Part shown: in pieces, positions 11,151 through 21,931 of the stretch
Layout of the letters: every line of letters starts with the position of its first letter
Numbering within the stretch: the first letter of the stretch is position 1
Assembly (NCBI GenBank): GCA_026397475.1
Contig: JAPLUT010000005.1
Span: 124,001 to 188,000, forward strand
Reading direction: 5' to 3'
DNA: 64,000 bases
From: a candidate division SR1 bacterium
Lineage (GTDB): Bacteria > Patescibacteriota > Gracilibacteria > Absconditabacterales > Absconditicoccaceae
Made by a program: the position numbers and the translations under genes
Notes under the pieces: generated by a model
Database searches by the model: none
What the model was told of the DNA's origin: nothing
The model's input: the letters and a program-made list of their open reading frames with translations, nothing else

Positions 11151-11540
11151 ATGATAATTACGCAATTTGAGGACATGGAAATTTGGAAGAATGCTATAGA
11201 ACTTTCAATGATTATCTACAAAACTACAAATCAAGGCGAATTTAAAAAAGATTTTTGACTTAGAGATCAAATAAGAAGAGCTGCAAATTCTGTTAGCAGC
11301 AATATTGTAGAATGATTCGAAAGACAAAATAATAATGAATTTATTAGATTCTTGAAAATAGCAAAATGAAGTTGCGGTGAGGTCAGGAACCAAACATATA
11401 TTGCTTTAAATGCCTGACATGTAAACGAATCAAACTTTGAAATTCTTAGAAACTCCTCTCTCGCTCTATCCAAACAAATCTCATGATTTATTAAGTATCT
11501 CGAGAATAATAGGAAACAATGAAACTTCAAAACAAAATAA
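11151..11540 (+). CDS. Four-helix-bundle protein, S23/IVS type
   Basis: 129 residues matching the four-helix-bundle family first found in 23S rRNA intervening sequences: FEDMEIWKNAIELS at the start, then RDQIRRAANSVSSNIVEGFER, then EFIRFLKIAKGSCGEVRNQ. Glycines in VEGFER and AKGSCGE are TGA codons. The biochemical role of free-standing members is unknown; relatives include the accessory protein of diversity-generating retroelements, but no reverse transcriptase is seen here. A paralogue lies at 19476-19841. Both are bracketed by imperfect inverted repeats. ATG 11151 chosen because the upstream ATG reads straight into TAA. Confidence 0.85.
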
Positions 11541-11585
11541 CAAAATCTTTTAATATTATTAATCTTTTAATTTTTTAATCAATAC
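11541..11585 (-). repeat. Right AT-rich repeat arm of four-helix-bundle cassette 1
   Basis: aaaatcttttaatattatta followed by atcttttaattttttaatc, an approximate reverse complement of the left arm at 11085-11121. Confidence 0.5.
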
Positions 11586-11589
11586 TATT

Positions 11590-12204
11590 ATGAAAGAGTT
11601 AGACAACATCCAAAAAGCGCTCATTGCCTTTTTCAAAAGGAATACTAACCAAGAATGAATTACTCTCAGAGAAATAGCTAATAATATCTGAGCAGGACAT
11701 CCTCAAACGGTACTCAACAAACTCAATCAACTCGTACTCAAATGATATTTTGCAAAAGATGATCATGGATATAGATTGATCAGAGAAAGTATCACGGATA
11801 GTTTGAACGATATCGTTCAGCTTCCTATCTATGGTTTCGCCCAATGTGGAAATAAATGAAAAAAAGTTGTCGACGAATATTCACAAGAAAAAATCCCTGT
11901 CACCATGGCAATGCTTTGAGTTAAGGACATTGCGACTTGCTTCTTTGTAAGAGCAAAAGGAAATAGTATGGAACCAAAAATACAAAGTGGCGATTTGGTA
12001 TTAATCAAACAACAGCCAAGTTACGATATGAACGATTATGTTTTCGTGATTCACAATGATCTCCCGAAATTAAAAAAAATCATCAAAAAAGAAGGAAAGC
12101 TCTATTTGGAATCTGTGAATAGATTTTTTGATAATGTCGAGGTGAGTAAGTATGATGAGACGAAAGTTATCGGGGTTGTGAAGAAGATCATTAAGGATGT
12201 GTAA
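11590..12204 (+). CDS. lexA: LexA-like SOS repressor
   Basis: 204 residues. The N-terminal helix-turn-helix TLREIANNIGAGHPQTVLNKL binds DNA. The S24 peptidase domain has Ser126 in AKGNSMEP and Lys162 in LPKLKKI, the catalytic pair. The self-cleavage site is predicted at Cys86-Gly87 in YGFAQCGNKG, in place of the Ala-Gly of E. coli LexA; position and spacing fit the family. TGA glycines occur in the HTH and at NKG. It follows the four-helix-bundle gene on the same strand, about 50 bp downstream, and recA is divergent. A phage-type S24 repressor is the alternative, but the recA neighbourhood favours LexA. Confidence 0.88.
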
Positions 12205-12233
12205 GATAATTTAGAATTCAGAAAACAATCAGT

Positions 12234-13265
12234 CTATGCCATGGCAGCTGCTTGTTTTTTTTCTATACTATCATAATTTATATGTGCGACATAAAGCTCG
12301 GATTTGTGGTCTTTTTCTGTGAGCTCTTTTGCAATATTAATTTGGTTTTCTGTTACTCATTCAACTCCATTAGATTCTACTATGCTGACAATTCAAGCAT
12401 CAATATCTATTTTTTTTATAAAGGCGACATGGTGAATACGGTAGTTTATGCCGTCTTTTTCTAGTGAGGGGATCGTTCACGTGCTTCGATGATAGTTTGG
12501 ATTTGTACTATTTCGAAACAGGATATCTCCTTCTTTAATGTCTGAAACATCAGTACTGATATTATGATTTTCTTTTTTGAATTCTAACTTCTTGCTGTCA
12601 AAATGCTTAAACATATCGCTAGAATTTCCGGGACTATTCAATCCTGCTTGATTGAAGGTATAGGAGATTAAACCTGAACAATCAAATCATTTTTCTGGAT
12701 CACTTCTTCATCCAAAGAGATATTTGATGGGAGATTTTTTATTTTCTTCTATCACTGCATTCAAAGAAGCGAGTACCTTTTCCCTATTATTTTTGTCGTC
12801 ATGTTCTGGATTATTTTTTATTTTATTTGCCTGATTAGTATCTGTTCATGCTAGCAAAGTAGGATCAACTCCATCTTTAATTTGAGCCATAAGCGATTCA
12901 AGTTTTTTCTGGTCATCTTTGTTTTGTGTGATCAATGCTTTCATTTTGTTGAGACTTGCTGCGTCATATGTGAGCATCGTTCATCAGGTCATTTTTTCTA
13001 GAAACTTTTTTTTGAGGTTCTCTTTTATCGTTGAAAAAATATTTTTTTTCTTTGAAGGAAGCGCTTCCATAGTCAAAAATTCTATTGCATTTTTTTTGAG
13101 AGGATTGAGATTGATCCCAAGTCCTGCTCCGGTAGCGAGGATTCCTCCTTTTTGTTGATCCAGAAAATTGAGATAAGCTTCAGCAAGTTGCTCTTTGGTA
13201 TCTTGAACAGTCGCCTGATCTTCAGGTTTCGTTTCTGTCACTAGCACCTCCTCTTCTCCAGCCAT
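12234..13265 (-). CDS. NlpC/P60-family cysteine peptidase
   Basis: 343 residues. The N-terminal half is charged and partly helical. The C-terminal NlpC/P60 domain has Cys196 in KGFDCSGLISYTF (the family DCSG motif) and His278/279 in YRIHHVAFI, followed by a polar position in VESNG. Such enzymes cut D-Glu-diaminoacid or related bonds in peptidoglycan. I see no signal peptide, and the N-terminus MAGEEEVLV is acidic. It lies 29 bp downstream of the giant gene on the same strand, so the two are probably co-transcribed and may work together. Both glycines before the Cys (LFGGRS, EKGFD) include TGA codons. Confidence 0.8.
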
Positions 13266-13294
13266 AAAACCTATCTAGTAAGATAATGAAAATA

Positions 13295-16200
13295 TTAATT
13301 CCTTGCAAGTTCTTGATCGATAATCTTGAGATATGCATTACCAATTTCATTGTTCAAATATTTTGTTCCCGTTCATATTTTGATAAGATCACCGTCTTTT
13401 ATTTGTTCTTGAATATCGGCCCTTATCTTCTTGATCGTTGCAACATCGGTTCAAAGATATTCTGTGTCTGTGAAATAATTTCCGTTGACGTCGAGCTTAT
13501 TCTTGTTGAAATATAATCCGTATGTCTTTTCATTACTCTCATTGAAAGTATCTTTAATATCTTCCATCGTATTATTTGTTTTTGCTCCAATAACTTCTGT
13601 AGCAATTCTGTATAAAATCGTCTGAAGTTTTGATGGTGAATTATAGATTTCCTTCTCGGCGATAGGCTTATTGAGATTGAATGTAGCGAAGAAATCTCTC
13701 GTAAGGATAAAGTTTGGCTCGACGAATCCTACTGAATTTGAAGCGACATCGGTTCATTGTTCTAATGTTTTATACTGCATATACGCATCGAAGTAGACTA
13801 TATTTCTAAGGATAGTATCATGTTGTGGTTCTAGAGAATTTCCCTCCGCGTCAATTCCGAATTGCTCAAGATGTTGTTTATAATTAGGCAGATAACGATA
13901 CATATACAACAATGATGGCCTATCTTTTGTAAACAATCATTCTAACAATTCAAAAGTTTTTTTATTCTGATCCAATTTTTCTTTTACTTCTTTTTGATGT
14001 TGGACGATCTTTTCAGGATCTCAGAAGGACTCGGGATTTGCGAGAGCATATTCAGTTTCTAGAAGAAGCTGGTCTAATGCCTTCATTCATTCGCCATTTT
14101 TTATTTTATCGACAGAAACAAACTTCTGTACATTGATATAGTGTTTTCAATTCAAGTCATATGCACCGCACTTCTTTTCAAGATATCCATATTTTGTTTG
14201 AACATTTTTTTCTACCTGATCTTTTGCTTCTGCAATCTGCACACGAGTGGTAGGAGGATTTTCTTTTGCTAATTTATCCATCAATTCAGCATCATTGATG
14301 TCCATCATAGCTAATTGATTTTTCTTCCATTCTTCTGTATACAGCAATGCTTTGATAGCCTCAGATCACGTTTTCATGGCCAGATATTTCATCACAGCAT
14401 TTCCTGAAATATTTCACACCAACCAATCTCCAAAATTACGATCTTCTTTTGATGAACCAAGCTGTGTAGTCAAAATATGTTGTTTGATTAGAAGTGGTGT
14501 AGCATTTATAAAGTCTTTATAATTTTTATTGTATTTATCTAAAGTATCAAAGAGCGCTTCTTTGACTCATGAGGCGATACCTGTTGCCAAAACAATAACT
14601 CAGGCAGCAACTCGTCAAATTCCTGGGATAAATGCACACGCTCAAGCAGCCGTAAGTCAAATATCGACAAAGGATTCTTCTTGCATTAATTCTCATCTTT
14701 CTTTATTAGTAAGTTTAAGTTTTGATCATTCTTCATACGTATTGTAAGCTAATGCTCATCATAAGAGCACTGTTCCTATTCAGAGTGCTCTTCACAACAT
14801 TCTACCGGCATATTTCATACTAGGATTCTGTAATATTTTTGAAAGTTTTCCTAAAGTTTCATATCTTTCCACATATTTCATGGTATCGACCAACTTGGTT
14901 GTGTTTGATGTTTTTGATAATGCAGTAGCAAACTCTTCGGGCACACCGTTTATTCATTTAGATGCAAAAAGCTCTTTTATTGCTTGTTGTGTTTTTGCAT
15001 TACTGAGTTCTTTGAGAAAAATATCATCTTTGAATAAGGGAGAAAGTTCTTTTACCAATCCTGTATTTTTACTCATAGACAATACCCAGTTTCCACTTCA
15101 CATACGTTCAGTCTCTGCAAGTAACGAAACGTCTTCGTTGGACGCTTTAGCTACCTCTTCAAGATTATTTGCAACAGTTTCTACTTGCTGCGGATAGGGA
15201 GTCTTTTTATTTTTTATCAAGCTTCTTAGCGTTTCAGATGATTTTTTAAAATTATTTTTGATAGCATTGAGTTGTCTTTCTAAAAAAGAAGTATTAAATT
15301 TCGCGGTTTCAATATATTTCGTTTGTGCTGTGGTGCTCATAAGTTTAATCTCGTTTCGTTTGCCTATCGTATTGCGAATAAAGGTATTGGTATTGGTAAT
15401 ACTTCCTTTCTGAGTTTTAAGAAAGTTTAAGTATCCCTCTACTTCGTCTAATGTTTTGAATTGACTAAAATTCTTTGCAAGAATTTTTGAAAGCTCGATA
15501 TAATCCTTACTTGTACTACTCACTTCTATAAGCGATCACATCATTTTTTTGTTCTTCATAAACTCCTCAACCCTTTCTAAGGTTTTAGTGTTTTTCAAAA
15601 ATTCTTGTCGGAAAATACCCTCCTTACTTCCTTTGGGAGCGAACTTTAACAAGTGATCGTCTATATTAGATAATTTTTTAAAATTATCCAGATTAATATT
15701 AATGTCTTTTCTCAAAATTCTATCCCACATCATATGCTTAACATTATCTCTCCAGCCTATATATTCAAAAGTTTTTGGTTCAAATAATAGCTGTTTTATA
15801 TTTTTGTTATCAGAATATTTTTTGAAAATATTAACATATATTGGATCTTTTATTCCAAATTCAGCAAGCAAAGCATCAAGCGTTTTAATTGTTTTACTTC
15901 ACATTTTTTCATAAATCACTAGGGCTTTGTGTTCAGAAAGTTCTCAGTGCAAGAAAGCATACTTTACAAGCCTTTCTTTCTCTGCCACAGTAAATTCCGA
16001 GCTTAGTATTTTTTCTGACCATCAGGCTCCCGTTAGAAACGATTTCCCAAGAGAAAGTTTTAATCATTTTTTCATCATCTCAACAGGAAGCATTCCTATT
16101 TTTACGCAAGATTTTCCTGTATATTGTATAAGAGATCATCATATATTAGACCCGAATCCTCTAGCGATACTTCAAAAAATATACAGAGTTCATCATCCGA

Positions 16201-18130
16201 CTACCGCACCTCACAATCCACGTCCAACCCTTTCTCGCCATGAGTTAGTCTTTCCTACTCCAAACGCTTTTCCGATATCTAAAAATGGCTCTATAAAGAT
16301 ATTGTTAAGTATTTTTGAAATATCAACACCTGCCCCTGTATTACTTTTTTCTATCTCTGCAATATGTTCTGTGAATTTTTGTTTTCTCTCAAAATAGACA
16401 TCCGTTTGAACCTTTAAATCTTGCAAGTCTTGTTTAGTAAAGGTATTACTTTTTAGTTTAGCAATGTAGGATTCTAGCGTAACTTGAAGGTCACTTATCC
16501 AACCATCTCGTTGCATCTGTTTCATATAGCCCTTTGCAAGTTCCGTATTTCAAGCAAAAATATCAGTAAGCAAATGTGTATATGCTCCGATAAATCATAG
16601 CTTTCACTCCTTACCGAACAAATCATCTCACAAGCTCTCACATACATCAATGAGCTCATTTCTGGTCTCTTTATCAAATCCTCAATCTAAATTCTTTATT
16701 TCTGCTCTTATAATAGCTGATCCATCATTATCTATTTTGAGTATATCATTTTTTTCTTCCTGTAATTTTTTTCTAATGATTTTTGTGTCTTCAGAAATAT
16801 CGTTCACCTCAATAGTATAAGTTTTCATCAAAGTCGGGATGTCCGATATTCTGATTTGTTGTAATTGATCATCACGCCAAGCATCGTTTTTGATCAGATT
16901 ATGTATTAAATCTTTTTGATCTTCCGTAGGTTCTTTAGAAATATTTTCAGTTCACATTATTTTTTCTTTAGCTTTTTTTGCAAGTATAATCTCTTTTTTG
17001 TTCGTCACATACGATAAGATATTCATGTATTCCCTATAAAATAGAGAAAGCTGTTTTCTACGTTCTCATGGAGTTCCGCCCTTTAACCATTCTTCTACTG
17101 CTTCCGCAGGATTCTGTAAAAATTTTGTTCCGAGAGGATGAAATGATTCTATCTTGGACAGGAATCATCATAGCGTATCGTATAACAATCATTTCCCCCA
17201 GTTTTTTATTTTAGCAAAAAATCCATCAGTAGTTTCTCACTGTATGTAATCCAGTGTAGCCGCTGAGTTAAATTCACTAAGATTTTTTGTTTTTTTGTCT
17301 ATCTCGAAAATAATTTCAGATTTTTTATTTTTATCTTCTTCAGGAGAAGAATCAAAAGTAGGAATATCTGATTTCGAAGAAACATCTATATCATTTGAAA
17401 TAGTGTAATATTTACTCTTCATGTCTTCTGAGAGATATTCAAAGTCTCCGCGAGCTTGTTTCTCTGGCGAGTTTTTATCTTCTGATCAGAATAAATTTCC
17501 AAACCAATCCTTTATCTTATCTCGATTTTTCCAAGCCAATACTCAACCTACTCAGATCCCTCCTCGAGTAAGTGCTTTCTTCCATCGTGATTTTTTCTCT
17601 GTATCTTCTGGTTTTTTTTCTGCATCATCTTTTTTCTTTTCTCCACCAAAAAGTCGTTTGAGTCATTTGTATGCTAGTACCGCAATACCGACTCCTCAAG
17701 CAATACGAGCAGTATTTTTAAGGACATGATTTTCCTCTGTAGAGTCAGAAAAACCATCTCGCTGTCTTTTGAACCAATTCTTTTTGATTTCATCAGGAGT
17801 TTTTTCTCACGCCTTGCCGAACTCCACTTCGCTTCATTTTTCTTTTGGAGACTTAGATTGTTCTGTGATTACCTCTATTTTTAACTTAGACTGAGCATCC
17901 AAGCTTATAAGCATCTCTTGCAGCTTTTGTATTTCATTAGAATTTTTTTCTTCACCAAGTTTTTTAAGCTCATCTATTTTCAAATTTATTTCTTCTTTAG
18001 CATTTTTTATTTTATCAAAAGTTTCTTTCTCTTTTTGTTTTTTTACTTCGACAGAAACTTCTGATTTTAGATTATCTAAATCAGTTTTTATGGTTTCAAC
18101 TTTTTGTTGTAATTTTTCTATGTTTGTCAT
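13295..18130 (-). CDS. Giant protein of unknown function, 1611 residues
   Basis: One open frame after TGA is read as Gly; it appears as at least seven fragments in the standard code. Residues 1-95 are a Lys/Glu-rich coiled coil (IEKLQQKVETIKTDLDNLK). Around 135-200 are two short Gly-rich hydrophobic stretches (RIAGGVGIAVLAYKG, RGGIGVGLAW). The long middle is helical and charged. A second hydrophobic block lies at about 1110-1190 (LGIGTVLLGALAY, then GRVAAGVIVLATGIASG). No signal peptide and no enzymatic motif that I recognise. It precedes the NlpC/P60 gene by 29 bp. I read the junctions between fragments and found no TAA or TAG there, but not every codon. The Gly-rich hydrophobic hairpins suggest membrane insertion; everything else is open. 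Confidence 0.82.
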
Positions 18131-18187
18131 CGATGTAGTGTAGTCAATAAAATACCTCTATAGTATATCCGGAATAGTGTTTTTATC

Positions 18188-18222
18188 CAAAAAAAAGCCT
18201 TCCTAATGAGCAGGAAGGCTTG
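18188..18222 (-). terminator. Terminator of sufS
   Basis: On the minus strand AAGCCTTCCT and AGGAAGGCTT form a 10-bp stem followed by eight T. It lies just past the sufS stop. Confidence 0.85.
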
Positions 18223-18245
18223 ACATATTTTATAAAGTTGTACGA

Positions 18246-19436
18246 CTAAGCTATTTTGGCTAAAGTTTCAAAGAATTTTGCGATATCTGACTCATCATTG
18301 TAGATATATCCGCTCATCCTACAGGTGCCTGATTTTTTAAAACGTTTGTGGAGTGGATATGCACAGTGACCACCACAACGAACTGCTATATTGTCCTCAG
18401 AAAATCTTTCTCCGATGGAATTGAAATTCGAAGTATTGGAAAGGAGGAAAGAAAAAACCGCCACTCTCTCGGTAGTTAAGGGTCAGAGAATTTCTACCTT
18501 ATCTTTGAATTTTGAAAATCCTTCTACACATAACTTTACGAGTTTCTGCTCATGTTCTCGAATTTTTTTCATACCTCAAATTGATTTAATATATTCCAAT
18601 GCCTTCAAAAGACTTACTGCTCAAATAATGTTTGGGGTACCCGCTTCGAACTTGTCGGAATTCCCGATTAACGTATGTCATTGCATATCAACATCTTCGA
18701 TCGTTCATCCTCAACGGATCATGGGAACGAGTTTTTTAAGCCATTCTTTTTTGAGATAAGCGACACCGATTCCCGTATACGCCATCATTTTATGCCCTGT
18801 GAATATCAAACAATCACATCCGATATCTTGTACATCGACTGGAAAATTTGCTACAGACTGAGAACCGTCAACCATAAAAAAAGTATCCTCACGAAGTTTA
18901 GATTTTATTTTTTTGACGTCATAAATTTTTCCGGTAACATTAGAAACTTGCGCCACAGAAACTACCTTTACCTTGTCATTATATTTCTGATCAAAATCAT
19001 TTCGATCGATTTCATATTCTTCGGTAATATTGAAAAATTCTATTTTAAATCCCCTTCTCTCTGCTAACACTTGCCAAGGAAGCACATTAGAATGATGTTC
19101 TCGAATGCCTAGTAAGACTGTATCTCATGCTTGTAAAACATCGCTAATAACGAGAGATTGAGCGATGAGATTTATTGCATAGGTAGAATTATACGTATAG
19201 ATAACTTCACTGGTTTTACAGTTGAGGAGTTCGCCCACAAGCTCTTTGGAGCGATGATATGCTGCCTCTGATTTTTCTGAAAGCGAATACAATCCTCTAT
19301 GAATATTCGCATATGATGAAGCAATAAAATCAGAAACCCCGTCAATGACGTACTGAGGTTTTTGTGTAGAGGCCGCATTGTCTAGGAAGACAAGTCAGGG
19401 GTTATTTTTGAATATGGGAAAGTCTTTTTTAAACAT
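18246..19436 (-). CDS. sufS: Cysteine desulfurase, SufS type
   Basis: 396 residues, PLP-dependent class V aminotransferase fold. It takes sulfur from cysteine as a persulfide for Fe-S or thio-nucleoside synthesis. LDNAASTQKP and ANIHRGLYSLSEK are typical of the N-terminal part. The PLP Schiff-base Lys216 sits in TGHKMMAYTGIG, and the persulfide Cys358 in RCGGHCAYP. No sufBCD or sufU is nearby in the window. A DUF59 gene at 44720 is a possible distant partner in Fe-S assembly. Start ATG 19434-19436; a second TGA-Gly lies in QAGDTVLLG. Confidence 0.95.
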
Positions 19437-19437
19437 A

Positions 19438-19475
19438 GTCGAAAGTCTGTAAGGTCTAAAAGTCGAAAGTCGTAT
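19438..19475 (+). repeat. Left arm of four-helix-bundle cassette 2 (AGTCGAA repeats)
   Basis: GAAAGTCTGTAAGGTCTAAA then AGTCGAAAGTCG. The reverse complement of the arm at 19860-19903 reads GTCTATAAAGTCAAAGG then TCCGTAAAGTCGAAAGTCG, so the two arms form an imperfect inverted repeat around the gene. The same AGTCGAA/AAAGTCA units occur inside uvrA at 34743-34822. Confidence 0.7.
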
Positions 19476-19841
19476 TTAAGTGGTTTGGTGTAAGTATGTT
19501 ATAAATTTAGATATCATTTTTGAAATCTCAACACAAAGAGCACTTATTTCCGTAAAATCTTTTTCTTGTATATATCATTGATCATATGCTATATATAATT
19601 GAGACCTAACTTCTCAACAAGATCATTTAGCGATAAATAAAAATTGTTTAAACTCCTTATCTGTATTTCTTTCAAATCACTCAGCAATATTACTTACTAT
19701 AGAAACAGATGCTCTTCTTATTTGGTCCCTCAATCATCGATCTTTATTAAAGTTATCTGAACGAGTTATTTCGTAAATTCTATTTGTTAACTCTCTTCAC
19801 TTTTTCCATGCCTGAATGTCTTCAAATGTTTCTATTTTCAT
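19476..19841 (-). CDS. Four-helix-bundle protein, S23/IVS type (second copy)
   Basis: 121 residues, same family as 11151-11540: FEDIQAWKKGRELTN, RDQIRRASVSIVSNIAEGFER, KQFLFIAKGSCGEVRSQLYIA. TGA codons give the glycines of AEGFER, AKGSCGE and DQGY, so no ORF over 60 residues is seen in the standard code. It sits between sufS and the deaminase gene with an inverted repeat at its two ends, like a cassette inserted between two unrelated genes. Function unknown. Confidence 0.85.
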
Positions 19842-19859
19842 TATATATTATTAATGATA

Positions 19860-19903
19860 TAAAAACGACTTTCGACTTTACGGACCTTTGACTTTATAGA
19901 CTG
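19860..19903 (-). repeat. Right arm of four-helix-bundle cassette 2
   Basis: CGACTTTCGACTTTACGGAC then CTTTGACTTTATAGAC, the inverted partner of 19438-19475. It ends two bases before the stop of the deaminase gene. Confidence 0.7.
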
Positions 19904-19904
19904 T

Positions 19905-20372
19905 TTAATATTGAATTTTATCTTTTTTTTCACTCCACTGCTTGAATACTTCTAAAGCCTCGTCGTGAAGCAATTGTTCTACAGGAATATTTCTTTGAGA
20001 AAAATGTTTTTTGATATCTTCATGAAATGCACTATCGTCAAATCCTATATCAGCGGCATCTTTTTCTGTATTTGCATAATAAATCTTCTTGATTCTTGCT
20101 CGCGAAATCGCTCAATAGCACATCGGACAAGGCTCACATGAAGTATATATTTCGCAGTCATGTAAGTCGAATGTAGATAAATTTCTGCAAGCGTCGCGAA
20201 TTGCGACTACTTCTCCATGCGCTGTCGGATCATTAGTAGAGGTTACCTCATTCTGTCCTCTCCCTACGATTTTTCCATCTTTTACAATAACAGCAGCAAA
20301 AGGTCATCCAGAGTTCTTCTGTATATTTTCTAGGGAAAGTAGGATAGCTTCTTTCATAAATTCTTTTTGCAT
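19905..20372 (-). CDS. Cytidine/guanine deaminase-family zinc enzyme
   Basis: 155 residues with the zinc deaminase signature: His and Glu in TAHGEVVAIRDA, and the two zinc cysteines in YTSCEPCPMCYGAI. NSGGPFAAVIV and the overall length fit guanine deaminase (GuaD) or the TadA branch. The C-terminal region DAADIGFDDSAFHEDI is GuaD-like, so guanine to xanthine is my preferred reaction, with tRNA adenosine or another nucleoside as alternative. TGA gives the second Gly of SGGPF and the Gly of YGAI, both conserved. Confidence 0.88.
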
Positions 20373-20399
20373 GATATACAACAGCACAATAAAAGTTTT

Positions 20400-21239
20400 T
20401 TATTTTCTTACGATTACTTTATTTATTTCCAAGCTTCCAAGATCAATCTCCTGAAGTTTACTATAATCTTTATAATACTTTTTGAGTAATTGATAATTTC
20501 TAATCTGATTTCCGATATCTCATCAGTTGTTGATATAGAATTGCTTACCATTTAGAAAAACAATTGATCTCTCTCATCATGGCAAATATTCGATATGATC
20601 AAGGCCAGGAAATCATTGATATAACAGTTCTATCTGTTGAACCAATCCGCTCGCAGATTGTCTATAAAACAATCCGGAAAGAGTATTCATCCCACTAAGA
20701 TAGGGAGGAAGATCGAGAACTTTTATCCCGTTGGAAATTTTATTTCATGAGTAAATTTGTAAAATTGAATTACCTATAAGTGCAAATCTAACCTCCTGAT
20801 TTTTAATAACCATATCGATAGGCCTGAATGTTAGTTTTATAGCTACCGTATTGGAGGATACATATTGCACACCTATATCTGACACCATAGGATAAAGCAA
20901 TCTAATGTCGTTTACTATCCTGGACTTATATATCTTGACGGCATAATAATTTTCGCCTTTAACTCGTGTATTGATACGTCTATATAAATAAGGTTCGTCA
21001 TACCAAGCTACATCTCATGAGTCATACAATACTCTTTTGATGGTATATTGATGGTTGAATATCGAGCTTTTCAATAAAAAAAATCCTCCGTAGATGAGTG
21101 CAAACATAATGAATATCAACCGAATTATTTTTACAGAAAAAAAACGAAATCAGACCTTGATTTTTTTCTTGCCTGAATCGATGGGAGTATATGTCCTTTG
21201 TATTTTTTTTACGGGTCTGGGAACTACAAATTTTATCAT
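20400..21239 (-). CDS. FtsQ/DivIB-like cell division protein
   Basis: 279 residues. Basic cytoplasmic N-terminus (about 1-35), one membrane span (about 37-60, IIRLIFIMFALIYGGFFLL), then an extracytoplasmic region that begins with a POTRA-like part. The C-terminus LQEIDLGSLEINKVIVRK resembles the FtsQ end in which a last beta strand contacts FtsB. FtsQ scaffolds the divisome. Sequence match is weak beyond topology, so an unrelated POTRA-type protein is possible. It lies between the deaminase and DUF212 genes in one tight minus-strand run (20-30 bp gaps). Confidence 0.6.
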
Positions 21240-21259
21240 ACTGACTATATATAACTAAA

Positions 21260-21751
21260 CTATTTTATGAAAAACGTATAGTAAAATACATACGTTAGTA
21301 GTGTTCCAAAAATAATTCCTCCTGCTACTTCAAGCGGAGTATGTCAAATCCTTTCTTTCAATAATCCCTTTTCTTTCTTTTGCAGGATGGCCTGTAATTC
21401 TAGCCTCAAATCATTGATATATGATGCATGCTGCCCTGTTTCGTATCTAAGATTCATCGCGTCATATGCAAACAATACGCTGAAAGCAAAGCTTGTCGCG
21501 AACAAAACACTTCCAAATCCATATTGTAACCAAACGAGCATCGTGACACTACTTGCCAATCCGCTATGAAACGATGGGAATCATCCAGAAGCAAATATAT
21601 GTCCCGTGTATATGCGCTTGTATCTTATAATATCGATAATCACTTTTACAATTTGAATGATACATCAAACCATGATTACGATAAAAATTGGGTACATGTG
21701 GAACCCTTGAGCAAAGAATATCTTGAAACCGTCGATTACGTATTGTACCAT
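21260..21751 (-). CDS. DUF212, divergent PAP2-family membrane protein
   Basis: 163 residues with the family signature SGGFPSFHSGLASSVTML, then DAMNLRYETGQHA, then ERIGHTPLEVAGGIIFG, and several membrane spans. The family is related to acid phosphatase/VanZ-type membrane enzymes; its substrate is unknown. Glycines of SGGFPS and RIGHTP are TGA codons and are conserved in the family. ATG 21749-21751 leaves an N-terminal span (YPIFIVIMVGCIIQIV). It is divergent from rsmE. Confidence 0.88.
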
Positions 21752-21931
21752 AGATAAATCTTGTATCGGATAAATCCCTATTTTTGTAGTGAAAATAGAA
21801 CAAAATTCAAATGCAAAATAGACTATTCTATTGCATTAATGTATCAAAATGATAAAAAATATTGAATCGCAATGTATTTCACATTTTGTCGTTTATTCGT
21901 TTCATCGTTTTACTGTTTCGTCGTCTCTTCC

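Noticed and set aside
13286-17729. Many plus-strand frames across 13-18 kb
   Set aside because: They run antisense to the 1611-residue minus-strand gene and have low-complexity Ser/Phe composition typical of shadows.
19172-19378. Minus-strand 68-codon frame suggesting a frameshift in sufS
   Set aside because: It is out of frame with sufS, whose own frame is open from 19436 to 18246 with all motifs in order.
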